Assembly (NCBI RefSeq): GCF_022627575.1 | Contig: NZ_JADEYQ010000012.1 | Span: 1 to 64,000, forward strand | Origin: Sphingobacterium rhinopitheci | GTDB taxonomy: Bacteria > Bacteroidota > Bacteroidia > Sphingobacteriales > Sphingobacteriaceae | Direction of reading: 5' to 3' | Length of the DNA stretch: 64,000 nt | In this document: in pieces, positions 43,881 through 54,886 of the stretch | Position numbering within the stretch: position 1 is the first letter of the stretch | Layout: each line of letters begins with the position of its first letter | Translations under genes and position numbers: made by a program | The notes under the pieces: generated by a model | What the model saw: the letters and a program-made list of their open reading frames with translations, nothing else | The model's database searches: none | Told to the model about the DNA's origin: nothing

Positions 43881-44912
43881 ATGCACCCAAAATTAAAATT
43901 TATAGATCGATACCTTACGCTATGGATATTTATAGCGATGGCATTAGGTATTTTTTTGGGAAATTGTTTCCCTCAGCTTTCGACGATCAACGATTCCCTA
44001 ACTATAGGCTCTACAAATATACTGTTGGCGGTAGGCTTGCTATTAATGATGTATCCACCACTCGCCAAAGTGGATTATTCACTACTGCCTATCGCATGGA
44101 AAGATAAAAAGGTTCTTTCCGTTTCATTGGTCCTCAATTGGGTTGTAGGTCCTGTTTTAATGTTCCTTTTGGCAGTTATTTTCCTTAGAGACAGCCCTGA
44201 TTATATGATAGGCCTGATTTTAATTGGATTGGCACGATGCATTGCGATGGTACTTGTATGGAATGATTTAGGAAAAGGGAATCGAGAATATGGCGCTTTA
44301 TTAGTTGCGTTAAATAGTATTTTTCAACTTCTATTTTATAGCTTATTTGTATGGTTATTTATCAATGTATTACCTCGTCAATTAGGAATTGGCAGCTTTG
44401 ATATTAGCGTCTCCATGCTGGATATTGCACATAGTGTTTTACTTTATCTAGGGCTTCCATTTTTTGCCGGTTTTATCTCACGCTACATTTTAGTGAAGCG
44501 AAAGGGCAAAGATTGGTATCAACATCATTTTATACCCACCATATCGCCTATCACATTATACGCATTGTTGTTCACCATCGTACTGATGTTTAGCTTGAAA
44601 GGTGACAAAATAATTGAGTTACCCTTGGATGTTCTTAAAGTAGCTATTCCCTTGATTATTTATTTCGTACTCATGTTTTTTGTCAGCTTCTTTGTAAACA
44701 GGTCACTACACATCCCTTATGACAAGAATGCTGCTATTTCATTCACTGCAACAGGCAACAATTTTGAACTAGCCATAGCAGTTGCAATAGCTGTATTTGG
44801 TATACATTCGCCACAAGCATTTGTTGGCGTTATAGGTCCATTAATAGAAGTTCCCGTATTGATTTTACTGGTAAAAGTAAGCTTATATCTAAAGCAAAAA
44901 TTCTATAAATAA
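43881..44912 (+). CDS. Arsenite efflux pump, ACR3 family
   Basis: A 343-residue inner-membrane carrier with ten helices that exports arsenite (and sometimes antimonite) by proton exchange. The conserved cysteine is in [16 protein letters not shown] (residue 120), and the conserved [17 protein letters not shown] with its glutamate is in the ninth helix. Length is normal for bacterial Acr3. It is the third gene of the cluster and overlaps the start of arsC by one base (TAATG). Confidence 0.95.
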   Translation: MHPKLKFIDRYLTLWIFIAMALGIFLGNCFPQLSTINDSLTIGSTNILLAVGLLLMMYPPLAKVDYSLLPIAWKDKKVLSVSLVLNWVVGPVLMFLLAVIFLRDSPDYMIGLILIGLARCIAMVLVWNDLGKGNREYGALLVALNSIFQLLFYSLFVWLFINVLPRQLGIGSFDISVSMLDIAHSVLLYLGLPFFAGFISRYILVKRKGKDWYQHHFIPTISPITLYALLFTIVLMFSLKGDKIIELPLDVLKVAIPLIIYFVLMFFVSFFVNRSLHIPYDKNAAISFTATGNNFELAIAVAIAVFGIHSPQAFVGVIGPLIEVPVLILLVKVSLYLKQKFYK

Positions 44913-45343
44913 TGAAAAAGAATATTCTAGTACTGTGTACAGGCAATAGCTGTCGTAGCCAGATGGCAGAAGGTTATTTGCGACAGCTCACCGATGCTAA
45001 CACCATCTCCATATATAGTGCAGGCATCGAAAAACATGGTGTCAACCCAAAAGCAATTGCCATAATGCAGGAAGATGGGGTCGACATATCAAAACACAGC
45101 TCTAATACTATCGATGAATACCTTACAATAGACTTTGATATCATAATCACCGTCTGTGACCAAGCTAAAGAACAGTGTCCATTTTTTGCTAGTAAAGCAC
45201 AAAAATACCATTACAATTTTCCTGACCCCGCAAAAGCGATAGGCACAGCGGCACAGATAGATGAGCAATTTAGAACTACAAGACAGTTGATCAAAGATTA
45301 TTGCACTGTATTTGTTAGTGAAAACTTATTAAATAATAAATAG
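44912..45343 (+). CDS. arsC: Arsenate reductase ArsC, thioredoxin-coupled (LMW-PTP type)
   Basis: A 143-residue arsenate reductase of the low-molecular-weight tyrosine phosphatase fold. VLCTGNSCRSQMAEG is the CX5R P-loop with C9 and R15. C82 and C89 in TVCDQAKEQCPFF complete the three-cysteine relay of pI258-type ArsC, and NFPDPAKA is the acid loop. Its arsenite product would leave by the adjacent ACR3. It is unrelated to the glutaredoxin-type ArsC at 14202 and the Spx-like protein at 39816. Last gene of the cluster. Confidence 0.95.
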   Translation: MKKNILVLCTGNSCRSQMAEGYLRQLTDANTISIYSAGIEKHGVNPKAIAIMQEDGVDISKHSSNTIDEYLTIDFDIIITVCDQAKEQCPFFASKAQKYHYNFPDPAKAIGTAAQIDEQFRTTRQLIKDYCTVFVSENLLNNK

Positions 45344-45482
45344 CGCTTAGAATAAGTGTAAATATACTTTCTCCAGTATTGGCCCCAAAAGCTTCAATTT
45401 ACATCGCTCTTATTTTTTAATAATGATCCAAAAATGTAAGTTTATATTCTTAAAAACTAAAGAATATAAACTTACAACTCCT

Positions 45483-45947
45483 ATGGAAATAATACCTTTA
45501 AAAGTACCTGCTTCGTTTCCTCAAGATAATCCTAAACTGAACAATGCTATCCATCAATTTGACAACCTTCTTACACTACTGAAGCAGCGCGAGCTATCAA
45601 ATAAAGTGACAACTACAATAAATAACGATATACAAGCGCTAAACTCCTCAACATTAACAGGGAAAGCCCTTGTCCAATTGATAAGAAAGGTACAGACGCG
45701 CATAATAAGAACCCTAGAAAAAGAAATGAAAATAGTTCCTATCAATTATTATAGAAATCTATGGTTAGCATTGGGTTTATCTGCATTTGGATTACCTATC
45801 GGTGTAGCAATAGGTCTTAGTCTAGGAAAAATAGGCCTATTGGGGGTGGGCTTACCTTTTGGAATAGGCATAGGATTATTATTAGGCGCTGGATTGGATA
45901 AAAAAGCGAAAGATGAAGGACGACAATTGAACATTGAAATAAAATAA
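45483..45947 (+). CDS. Glycine-zipper membrane protein of unknown function
   Basis: A protein of about 154 residues from the ATG at 45483 (MEIIPLKVPASFP); the frame is open to 45423. The N-terminal 95 residues are helical and charged (FDNLLTLLKQRELSNKV). The C-terminal part has two glycine-rich membrane helices (LSAFGLPIGVAIGLSLG and LLGVGLPFGIGIGLLLGAGL) in a glycine-zipper arrangement, ending in a polar tail. I do not recognise a family. Its stop overlaps the ATG of the DUF1697 gene by one base. Confidence 0.65.
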   Translation: MEIIPLKVPASFPQDNPKLNNAIHQFDNLLTLLKQRELSNKVTTTINNDIQALNSSTLTGKALVQLIRKVQTRIIRTLEKEMKIVPINYYRNLWLALGLSAFGLPIGVAIGLSLGKIGLLGVGLPFGIGIGLLLGAGLDKKAKDEGRQLNIEIK

Positions 45948-46495
45948 TGACAGGTACTTACATAGCTATTCTTAGAGGAATAAACGTTGCTGGACAGAAA
46001 GCCATAAAAATGGTCGCTTTGAAATCCATGTTTGAAGGTATTCATTGTAATAATGTTAAGACCTATATTCAAAGTGGAAATGTTATTTTCTCCGCAGCAA
46101 CAAGAGATATTAAGGAGCAGGAATACAGCATCTCTTCAGCAATAGAGGATGCATTTGGTTTCCCTGTCCCCGTGATTGTGCTAACGATAAATACCATGGA
46201 AATGATAACTGCGAACAACCCTTTTGCAGATGATGACAGTAAAGACCCTTCTTTTGTGCACATTACATTTCTTGCCAATAAACCGGAAGATCATCTGAAG
46301 GAGAAGTTAATGGACAAGATACAAGACAATGAAGCGTGCGTAATCACTGATGAAGTAGTTTACCTTTATTGCCCACATGGCTACGGAAAAACTAAACTAA
46401 ATAACACTTATATCGAAAATAATCTAAAAGTATCTGCAACAACGCGTAATTGGAAAACGTGCATGGAGCTATTGAAAATAGCTTTAAGCACCTAA
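45947..46495 (+). CDS. DUF1697 family protein
   Basis: A 182-residue cytosolic protein of the DUF1697 family. TYIAILRGINVAGQKAIKMVALKSMFEG and NVKTYIQSGNVIFSA are the family's N-terminal motifs, and YGKTKLNNTYIENNLKVSATTRNWKT is the C-terminal signature. Function is unknown. It is translationally coupled to the glycine-zipper protein, which is probably incidental. Confidence 0.92.
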   Translation: MTGTYIAILRGINVAGQKAIKMVALKSMFEGIHCNNVKTYIQSGNVIFSAATRDIKEQEYSISSAIEDAFGFPVPVIVLTINTMEMITANNPFADDDSKDPSFVHITFLANKPEDHLKEKLMDKIQDNEACVITDEVVYLYCPHGYGKTKLNNTYIENNLKVSATTRNWKTCMELLKIALST

Positions 46496-46576
46496 AAATT
46501 CCTTTACTGTACTAGTAATAGTTTTGGGTTAGCTCAACCAGATACTGAAATGAACATTTGTCGTGGAGGACTTATG

Positions 46577-46962
46577 CTACATTTCAATGTGTACATAATT
46601 TGCATTTATCCTATTTCTTTTACCTTCAGTCAATAACAAAAGATATTTTCCGGCCACTATCTTATCGCTAGAGAGATGCGCTACTAATAATTTTTCATTA
46701 TTATCCTCCATGACCCGATATCCTTTAGGGAAGTATGTATTAGAATATGGATAGTCAATGGAAATAGTGTACATTACATAGTGCATATCATTCGCTGAAG
46801 CATCAAATTGATTGTTTTGTAAAACATTCCGCACATATTTAATAAGCTGAATTTTAAAAGCTCCATACCTATTTTAGCAGGAATAGTAGCGTTAGATTTT
46901 GTATACGAGTAAATCAGTATTAACAGAATAATGGCTATCTTATTTTTTTCTCCCGAAAACAC
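46577..46962 (-). pseudogene. Frameshifted small exported protein
   Basis: Two overlapping minus-strand frames look like one broken gene. The first (from 46962) gives a signal-like start, MFSGEKNKIAIILLILIYSY, then continues about 40 residues with no clear pattern. The second (46577-46834 and upstream to about 46873) gives the mature part, LIKYVRNVLQNNQFDASAN, then YTISIDYPYSNTYFPKGYR and KIVAGKYLLLLTEGKRN. One shift near 46855-46870 would join them into a single secreted protein of about 115 residues. It could be a real pseudogene or a sequencing error. Family unknown. Confidence 0.45.
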
Positions 46963-47060
46963 AAGTAACCAACTAATAATAAGAAATATATAACTAACCT
47001 AAAACATAACATTTGTTCATTTGTTGATAGCAAGGATACATATCCCTATAAAGCTATAAT

Positions 47061-49426
<2,366 letters not shown>

Positions 49427-49448
49427 TATACAATTTATTATAAAGTAC

Positions 49449-49479
49449 AAAAGCACCTTTTGAAAAGGTGCTTTTTTTA
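49449..49479 (+). terminator. Intrinsic terminator after the ABC-F gene
   Basis: Stem AAAAGCACCTT / AAGGTGCTTTT with a short loop and a T-tract of seven. Confidence 0.92.
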
Positions 49480-49513
49480 TGGGATACCCTATCAATAGGC
49501 TCTAATATTTCCC

Positions 49514-49521
49514 TATTTTTG
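49514..49521 (+). promoter_or_regulatory. Promoter -7 element for mazG
   Basis: TATTTTTG, 17 bases before the ATG at 49538, an exact TAnnTTTG match. Confidence 0.5.
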
Positions 49522-49537
49522 TATCAAACGAAATACT

Positions 49538-50347
49538 ATGGCACATCAAGCACCAGAATCCAAAAACACACCTACAGAGGCATTCCAACGATTACTAACC
49601 GTAATGAATACGCTGCGTTTGGAATGCCCTTGGGACCGCAAACAAACAATGCAAACACTACGTCATCTGACGATCGAAGAGATGTACGAACTTGCAGATG
49701 CGATCTTAGAGAATGATTTGGACGAAGTCAAGAATGAATTAGGCGACTTATTAATGCATCTTGTATTTTATGCAAAAATCGCCGAGGAAGAAAAAGCTTT
49801 CGATATAACAGATGCTTTGAATGCCGTATGTGATAAGTTGATCGTACGCCATCCACATATATACGGAGATATAAATGTAAAAGATGACGAAGAGGTAAAA
49901 TCCAATTGGGAGCAAATAAAACTCAGTCAAGGCAACAAGTCAGTATTAGAAGGTGTACCTTCCTCCCTACCAGCATTGGTAAAAGCATATCGTATACAAG
50001 ACAAAGTCCGTGGTGTAGGTTTTGATTGGGAAGACAAGAAGGAAGTATGGGCAAAGGTAGAAGAAGAATTAGCCGAATTTAAGGATGAATTTAATATCGA
50101 AGATGACAAATCCATAGACATGGATAAAGCAGAAGGAGAATTTGGTGATCTATTATTTTCTCTGATCAACTATGCTAGACATATCGGTATCAATCCTGAA
50201 AATGCCTTAGAAAAAACCAATAAGAAATTTATTAGAAGATTTACCCATTTAGAAAAAAGAGCTGCTGAGAACAATCAGAAGTTATCAGATATGAATCTCG
50301 CAGAAATGGATGTATATTGGAATGAGGCCAAATCCAAAGGTTTATAA
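49538..50347 (+). CDS. mazG: Nucleoside triphosphate pyrophosphohydrolase MazG
   Basis: A 269-residue two-domain MazG enzyme that hydrolyses NTPs (including non-canonical ones) to NMP and pyrophosphate. The first domain has ECPWDRKQTMQTLRHLTIEEMYEL and ELGDLLMHLVFYAKIAEE, giving the E-E-x-x-E and E-x-x-D metal sites. The second repeats the pattern (VEEELAEFKDEF, then EGEFGDLLFSLINYAR). The length matches E. coli MazG. A hairpin follows its stop. Confidence 0.96.
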   Translation: MAHQAPESKNTPTEAFQRLLTVMNTLRLECPWDRKQTMQTLRHLTIEEMYELADAILENDLDEVKNELGDLLMHLVFYAKIAEEEKAFDITDALNAVCDKLIVRHPHIYGDINVKDDEEVKSNWEQIKLSQGNKSVLEGVPSSLPALVKAYRIQDKVRGVGFDWEDKKEVWAKVEEELAEFKDEFNIEDDKSIDMDKAEGEFGDLLFSLINYARHIGINPENALEKTNKKFIRRFTHLEKRAAENNQKLSDMNLAEMDVYWNEAKSKGL

Positions 50348-50355
50348 GATTATAA

Positions 50356-50396
50356 GTACAGCTATCAGAATATGGACACATATCTGATAGCTGTAC
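50356..50396. terminator. Hairpin between the convergent mazG and SMR genes
   Basis: A stem of about 18 pairs (GTACAGCTATCAGA / TCTGATAGCTGTAC extended inward by ATATG/CATAT) with one bulged A and a four-base loop. There is no strong T-tract, but its place suggests a shared terminator. Confidence 0.6.
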
Positions 50397-50398
50397 AA

Positions 50399-50731
50399 CT
50401 AATGTACCGATGACTTTGAAAATAAATTGATGATAACCACCCCAACTATTATAAAACCAATACCTATAATAGCGGGCAGATCCAATTTTTGCTGATAAGC
50501 AAAATAGCCTACCAAAGAAATCAATACAATACCTACAGCCGACCATATAGCATAAGCAATTCCTATGGGAATACCCTTAAGCGCAAAAGTCAACAAATAA
50601 AATGAGGAAGCCATTGCCAGCACAAATATTATGCTTGGTCCTATCTTTGTAAATTGTTCCGTTTTTTTAAGAAAAGATGTCGCTATAGTCTCACATAGAA
50701 TAGCTGCTGCCAAAAATAGATAATTCTTCAT
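50399..50731 (-). CDS. Small multidrug resistance (SMR) exporter, EmrE-like
   Basis: A 110-residue four-helix proton-coupled exporter of cationic drugs or guanidinium-like compounds. E14 in AAAILCETIATSFLKK is the essential carboxylate of the family, and GIPIGIAYAIWSAVGIVLISLVG is the helix-3 signature, close to EmrE/QacE. It works as an antiparallel homodimer. Only one SMR gene is present, so no paired SMR is expected. Its gene is monocistronic and converges on mazG. Confidence 0.93.
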   Translation of the reverse strand: MKNYLFLAAAILCETIATSFLKKTEQFTKIGPSIIFVLAMASSFYLLTFALKGIPIGIAYAIWSAVGIVLISLVGYFAYQQKLDLPAIIGIGFIIVGVVIINLFSKSSVH

Positions 50732-50861
50732 ATCGCCTATTAAAAAGTAAATATAATATAGGACTTCTCTAGTATATTATATATATCCCCTATTATCTAT
50801 TCCGCCTAGGCCAGACTACTTAACATAACATTTATTATTTTGACATCACAAAGTGTAATTC

Positions 50862-51341
50862 TTACCTCGTATGGTATTCCTCATCGGTAACAGGGCGCAA
50901 CCATACCGCTCCACCTATATCGGTATTTGTACCTATGGCGATATGCGTCATAGTATCAGTAGCCGTCGCACCATGCCAATGTTCGATATCGGCAGGGCAT
51001 TTTACAACTTGACCTTTATGTATTATTTCTATGGGTTTACCTTTTTCTTGATATAAGCCTTTGCCTGCAGTAACAAGCAGTATTTGTCCTCCTTTGTGGT
51101 AGTGCCAATTGGTACGTGCAGCAGGTTCAAATGTAACAGACCCTATATTTACATTGTGCGCTGTATCCGTCTCTACCAAATAATTTAACCATACCGTTCC
51201 GGTAAAATTAGCATTGTTTACTTGACTACCTTTCGCAAAAGGATTTGTACTACTAGATTCCATATTTTCATTTTTCACTTGACTACATGAGGTCACAAAA
51301 ACACCCCCAAGCAGCAATACAAAATATAACTTAACACTCAT
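50862..51341 (-). CDS. Cupin lipoprotein, last gene of the exported operon
   Basis: A 159-residue lipoprotein (LLLGGVFVTSC, lipobox) with one cupin barrel. TNWHYHKGGQILLVTAGKGLYQEKG is cupin motif 1 with metal-binding H-x-H, and KCPADIEHWHGATATD is motif 2. Similar cupins sit beside carboxymuconolactone decarboxylase family genes in many bacteria, and here such a gene starts 8 bases upstream. Substrate unknown. It closes a run of five minus-strand genes that all encode exported proteins. Confidence 0.88.
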   Translation of the reverse strand: MSVKLYFVLLLGGVFVTSCSQVKNENMESSSTNPFAKGSQVNNANFTGTVWLNYLVETDTAHNVNIGSVTFEPAARTNWHYHKGGQILLVTAGKGLYQEKGKPIEIIHKGQVVKCPADIEHWHGATATDTMTHIAIGTNTDIGGAVWLRPVTDEEYHTR

Positions 51342-51349
51342 ATTTGTTA

Positions 51350-52075
51350 TTATTTATAGTATAATATATCAACTATTACTTTATCAACCGTGTAGCGATA
51401 CTCTTGGCGAATACACTCTTTTATCAGCATTGCAAATTCTTGCAAATACGATGGGCTACAGCCCAAATTAATACATATCGCAAGATGAGATCTTAACATA
51501 GGCTCTACACCTCCTATGCTAGAAAGTACAGATATCGTGATCAGCTCACGCTCCAAATATGTCAATACATCACGCTCAAAAAGATCAGCAAAAAGATGCT
51601 CTTTTAGAAATACCTCTATAGGTGGAGCAAAAGCGGCATAGCCCGTCTTGGTTTCACTTTCTTTGACTCCTGTCAATACTTCTAAGGTCGCTTTTCCTCT
51701 TTCGTATTTGCTTCTATCGTCAACGACGCTTGAAGCATCACGCCCTACTATATCGACAATACCTTTAGCTTGTCGCTCCTCGACAACGGCGAGCAAAGTT
51801 TGTAAGCCACGTATGCTCCTGGGAAATCCAGCATAGGCATACATATGTATCAGCGCTTCTTGAATCGTTTTTATAGGCAAGCCTATCGACAAACCGTCAT
51901 TTAGAGCAATACTAAGATTGTCTAGATCACCAGCAGCAGCAAATGCTGCAATACGAACTAAGCTCTTATGCTCCTTCGTAAGCGCTGTGTACAATGGTTT
52001 TTCTTGGGCATACATAGGCGTGTTAAGGACATAAACACCTAATAGAAGTAGTGTACATAAAATATTCTTCAGCAT
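51350..52075 (-). CDS. Exported carboxymuconolactone decarboxylase-like protein
   Basis: A 241-residue protein with a signal peptide (TLLLLGVYVLNTPMYAQ) and two carboxymuconolactone decarboxylase-type repeats: LVRIAAFAAAGDLDNL with IQEALIHMYAYAGFP, then LITISVLSSIGGVEPMLRSHLAICINLG. The peroxidase CxxC of the AhpD branch is absent. The family is normally cytosolic, so export is unusual for it. It lies 12 bases after the SnoaL-like gene and 8 before the cupin, as part of the AraC-linked operon. Confidence 0.88.
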   Translation of the reverse strand: MLKNILCTLLLLGVYVLNTPMYAQEKPLYTALTKEHKSLVRIAAFAAAGDLDNLSIALNDGLSIGLPIKTIQEALIHMYAYAGFPRSIRGLQTLLAVVEERQAKGIVDIVGRDASSVVDDRSKYERGKATLEVLTGVKESETKTGYAAFAPPIEVFLKEHLFADLFERDVLTYLERELITISVLSSIGGVEPMLRSHLAICINLGCSPSYLQEFAMLIKECIRQEYRYTVDKVIVDILYYK

Positions 52076-52087
52076 AGCAATTAGACT

Positions 52088-52534
52088 TTATGGAGATAGG
52101 AGTTTTGTAAATGATAAGGACAATAGTTTCCATTGATTGTCGACATCGACATACACTTCGGTCACCATAAACGGATTTGTTACTTCTTGACCAGCAACCA
52201 CGGCTAATAAGTCAATTTTGTTGAGCAATACGGCGGTGTTATCTACTATTTGCAATGAAACATCGTGTATATCTGCTTTTTTGTACCATATACCACCGCT
52301 TTTGATAACAGCTAATTCCTTTTCTTTACCCCAAGCGCCTCCCATATGTACAAAAACAGAATTAGCATGAAATAAGGAGTCTAAAGGCAGGATATTCTTG
52401 TCCGCCATCCATTGCCATTTGGAGCGTGACAAAGCTATAATTTCCTTTTCTTGATTATTTACCTGTCCTACAACTGTCGACAATGCACTGCATGCGAACA
52501 ATAGCACAAGAATATTTTTCCTATGTTTACCCAT
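52088..52534 (-). CDS. Exported SnoaL/DUF4440-like protein
   Basis: A 148-residue secreted protein with a signal peptide (ILVLLFACSALSTVVGQ) and a nuclear transport factor 2-like fold. The helix IIALSRSKWQWMADKN, the strand SLFHANSVFVHMGGAWGKEKEL and the late VYVDVDNQWKLLSLSF are typical of DUF4440. Members are isomerases, hydratases or plain binding proteins. No catalytic role can be assigned. It is 6 bases after the upstream hydrolase gene. Confidence 0.82.
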   Translation of the reverse strand: MGKHRKNILVLLFACSALSTVVGQVNNQEKEIIALSRSKWQWMADKNILPLDSLFHANSVFVHMGGAWGKEKELAVIKSGGIWYKKADIHDVSLQIVDNTAVLLNKIDLLAVVAGQEVTNPFMVTEVYVDVDNQWKLLSLSFTKLLSP

Positions 52535-52540
52535 ATCTGA

Positions 52541-53590
52541 TTACTTAATATTCAATTGATAGAAATCTACTAATTTATCGATAGCCTCTCTTACATATTC
52601 TTGCCTCCAATAGGTATCTATATGAGAGGCTCCGTCCAGTATAAATAATTCCTTAGACCGTGCATTTACAGCATTAGGGAATACCTCCTCTGTCATATAT
52701 TTCGTATCTGCTCTACTTCCCGCAATCATCAATAAGGGCTGGTTGATGAGCTCCATATTGGTATTGGCATCAAAAGTCATTAGATCCACAAGACTACTTG
52801 CGGTATACCTAAAAGTGGAATTTGGATGTGCATAGTTCCGGTAGTAATACGTATAGCCCTCACGGTAAAGATCGGTCGGTATTTTAGCGATCTCTTCATC
52901 TGTAGGATCCGCAGTCCCCATATATTGTATTACGCCCTCTTTAACCTCTTTGGCCTTAGCTTCCGAAGCCATGGCCAGTCGCGTTTGAATAGTGGCAGTA
53001 TCAGCATCTAAGAATCCATTGCGACGCACACGTCCAGAATTAAACATACTAAGGGTAGCTATTGCTTTGAATCTTTTGTCACCTTGTGCTACTTTCAAGG
53101 CATAACCACCGCCTCCACAAATCCCTAAAAGAGCGATCCGCTCTGCATCGACTCCGGGATACAGCATTATAAAATCTGCCATCCCTTGAATATCAGCAAT
53201 ACGATTTGCGGGTTTATCGACATTACGTGGTTGTCCAGCTGAAGCTCCTTGATATGATGCATCGGCCACAATAGTTATATAACCGTTATTTGCTAAGTCC
53301 TGCGCATACAACCCTGATACTTGCTCTTTGACACCACCATTAGGATGCGCAATTACAATAGCGGGATATTTTTTAGTGCCATCATAAGCAGCTGGCGTAT
53401 ATACATTTGCCGATATGTCTAAACCGTTTACTTTATACTTAACAGGTTGGATATTTACTTTGCCTGCTTCATTTTTCACTAAAGCATGATCATATACCAA
53501 GCCAAAGGGATTCTCATTATTCAACTGTCCTTTACTGATTTGGCCCATACTCAAAAGTACAGCTACTAACATATATTTTACTTTAAGCAT
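52541..53590 (-). CDS. Exported alpha/beta hydrolase with cysteine at the nucleophile elbow
   Basis: A 349-residue secreted hydrolase related to YcjY and the dienelactone hydrolase group. It has a signal peptide (LVAVLLSMGQISKGQ), the oxyanion region PAIVIAHPNGGVKEQVSG and an elbow reading ALLGICGGGGYALKVA, where the nucleophile position is cysteine. The acid is likely in IAGSRADTKYM and the histidine in LDGASHIDTYW. Substrate unknown; a carbonyl ester or lactone is plausible. It lies between another hydrolase (25 bases) and the SnoaL-like gene (6 bases). Confidence 0.85.
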   Translation of the reverse strand: MLKVKYMLVAVLLSMGQISKGQLNNENPFGLVYDHALVKNEAGKVNIQPVKYKVNGLDISANVYTPAAYDGTKKYPAIVIAHPNGGVKEQVSGLYAQDLANNGYITIVADASYQGASAGQPRNVDKPANRIADIQGMADFIMLYPGVDAERIALLGICGGGGYALKVAQGDKRFKAIATLSMFNSGRVRRNGFLDADTATIQTRLAMASEAKAKEVKEGVIQYMGTADPTDEEIAKIPTDLYREGYTYYYRNYAHPNSTFRYTASSLVDLMTFDANTNMELINQPLLMIAGSRADTKYMTEEVFPNAVNARSKELFILDGASHIDTYWRQEYVREAIDKLVDFYQLNIK

Positions 53591-53615
53591 TACCTATTAT
53601 TTAACTATAAACAAA

Positions 53616-54701
53616 CTACTTATCTAAACCTTTACTTCTTAACCATTTTGAAAGCACATCCGCAACCTCTAAATTATTGAGGTCTGAAAATGGGAAATGA
53701 GTATTTCCATAAACACCTATTTCGGGTAGATGAACCACCGTAGCATCTCCTCCATATCGATTCACCGTACTCGCCCACTTGCGTGCCATCTCCAATCCAG
53801 ATCGCCAATGATCTTTATTCCATGTTGATGTAGGCGAATCCGCTATGTTGTCGCCATAATAGATGACAATAGGAATCTTGGTGAGCTTCATAAAATCAGC
53901 TAAAGGTATAGCCTCCCCCTTTAGTGGTCCAAACAAACCAGTAGATGCTATGGGAGCAGGAACCTCCCCCTCGGGAAACAAAAAACTGCTATATGGTTCA
54001 TATGCTGCAATAGCCTTTACCATATCATTTTTAATAGCTGTCCTCCATCCTGGGCCACCAGCCTGTGAATGTGTTATCAAAATACCATTCCCGATAGTAT
54101 CAAAAAGGTCAGAAATAGCATCAGCTATTATAGCAGCATCAAAAGGCCCTGTATTTGGCGTCATTTGCCTATAAAATTGAATTAATGATTTTTGATCTCT
54201 AGGAAATTGGACCTTATCAAAATAGGAAGGATAATTACCTATTCTAAATTGTGTAAACCAAAATTGCTCATCTGCTGCAGCGACGATATTAGCAGATACT
54301 GTACTGCGACCAGCCTCCCCACGTCGTGGCTGATCCAATAGATAGACGGGAAAGCCTCTACGTAAGAATATATTTTGAAATCCTTCTCTTCCATCAGGAG
54401 TCGATTCCCATGTTTTCTTGGATTGACCTGCACCATGTAAAAATACTAAAGGATATTTTTTCCTTTTTACGGGTACCTGATAAAATACATAGGCATGGTC
54501 ACCATGTAAGGTTTGTCCATCTGGATTCAGTGGTTTTTGAAGATCAAAATCTCCAGCATGGGTTATCATAGTACCACCAATAGCGAAACTCCCCTGATCG
54601 GCCAATACCAAAGGTTTGTTACGCTGTTGCGCTTCCAGGTGTAGGTTGTTTGTGATCATCATCAATAATACGATAAAGCAAATAATTCTTTTATTTCTCA
54701 T
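53616..54701 (-). CDS. Exported alpha/beta hydrolase, first gene of the operon
   Basis: A 361-residue secreted hydrolase with a signal peptide (VLLMMITNNLHLEAQQ). PLVFLHGAGQSKKTWES is the oxyanion HG region, VYLLDQPRRGEAGRS follows, and GILITHSQAGGPGWRT is the nucleophile elbow with serine (S-Q-A-G). The histidine is probably in GNTHFPFSD near the end. Similar proteins are annotated as esterases of unknown substrate. It heads a five-gene operon and is divergent from the AraC-type regulator 185 bases away. Confidence 0.85.
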   Translation of the reverse strand: MRNKRIICFIVLLMMITNNLHLEAQQRNKPLVLADQGSFAIGGTMITHAGDFDLQKPLNPDGQTLHGDHAYVFYQVPVKRKKYPLVFLHGAGQSKKTWESTPDGREGFQNIFLRRGFPVYLLDQPRRGEAGRSTVSANIVAAADEQFWFTQFRIGNYPSYFDKVQFPRDQKSLIQFYRQMTPNTGPFDAAIIADAISDLFDTIGNGILITHSQAGGPGWRTAIKNDMVKAIAAYEPYSSFLFPEGEVPAPIASTGLFGPLKGEAIPLADFMKLTKIPIVIYYGDNIADSPTSTWNKDHWRSGLEMARKWASTVNRYGGDATVVHLPEIGVYGNTHFPFSDLNNLEVADVLSKWLRSKGLDK

Positions 54702-54858
54702 ACAGGAACCAAAGGTTTAAATAATCTATAATTTAAAAGCTACTAAAGCTTAAATCAAATATCTCCATATTTAAGGGAAATAATGTATATATATCACGGA
54801 TATTACTACCATTATTACTTATATTATTATTTAGCTTAGAATTAAGCTTTCAAAAAAC

Positions 54859-54866
54859 TATTTTTG
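54859..54866 (+). promoter_or_regulatory. Promoter -7 element for the AraC-type regulator
   Basis: TATTTTTG, 21 bases before the ATG at 54887, an exact TAnnTTTG match, in the divergent intergenic region. Confidence 0.45.
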
Positions 54867-54886
54867 ATTAGATATAAACGACAAAA

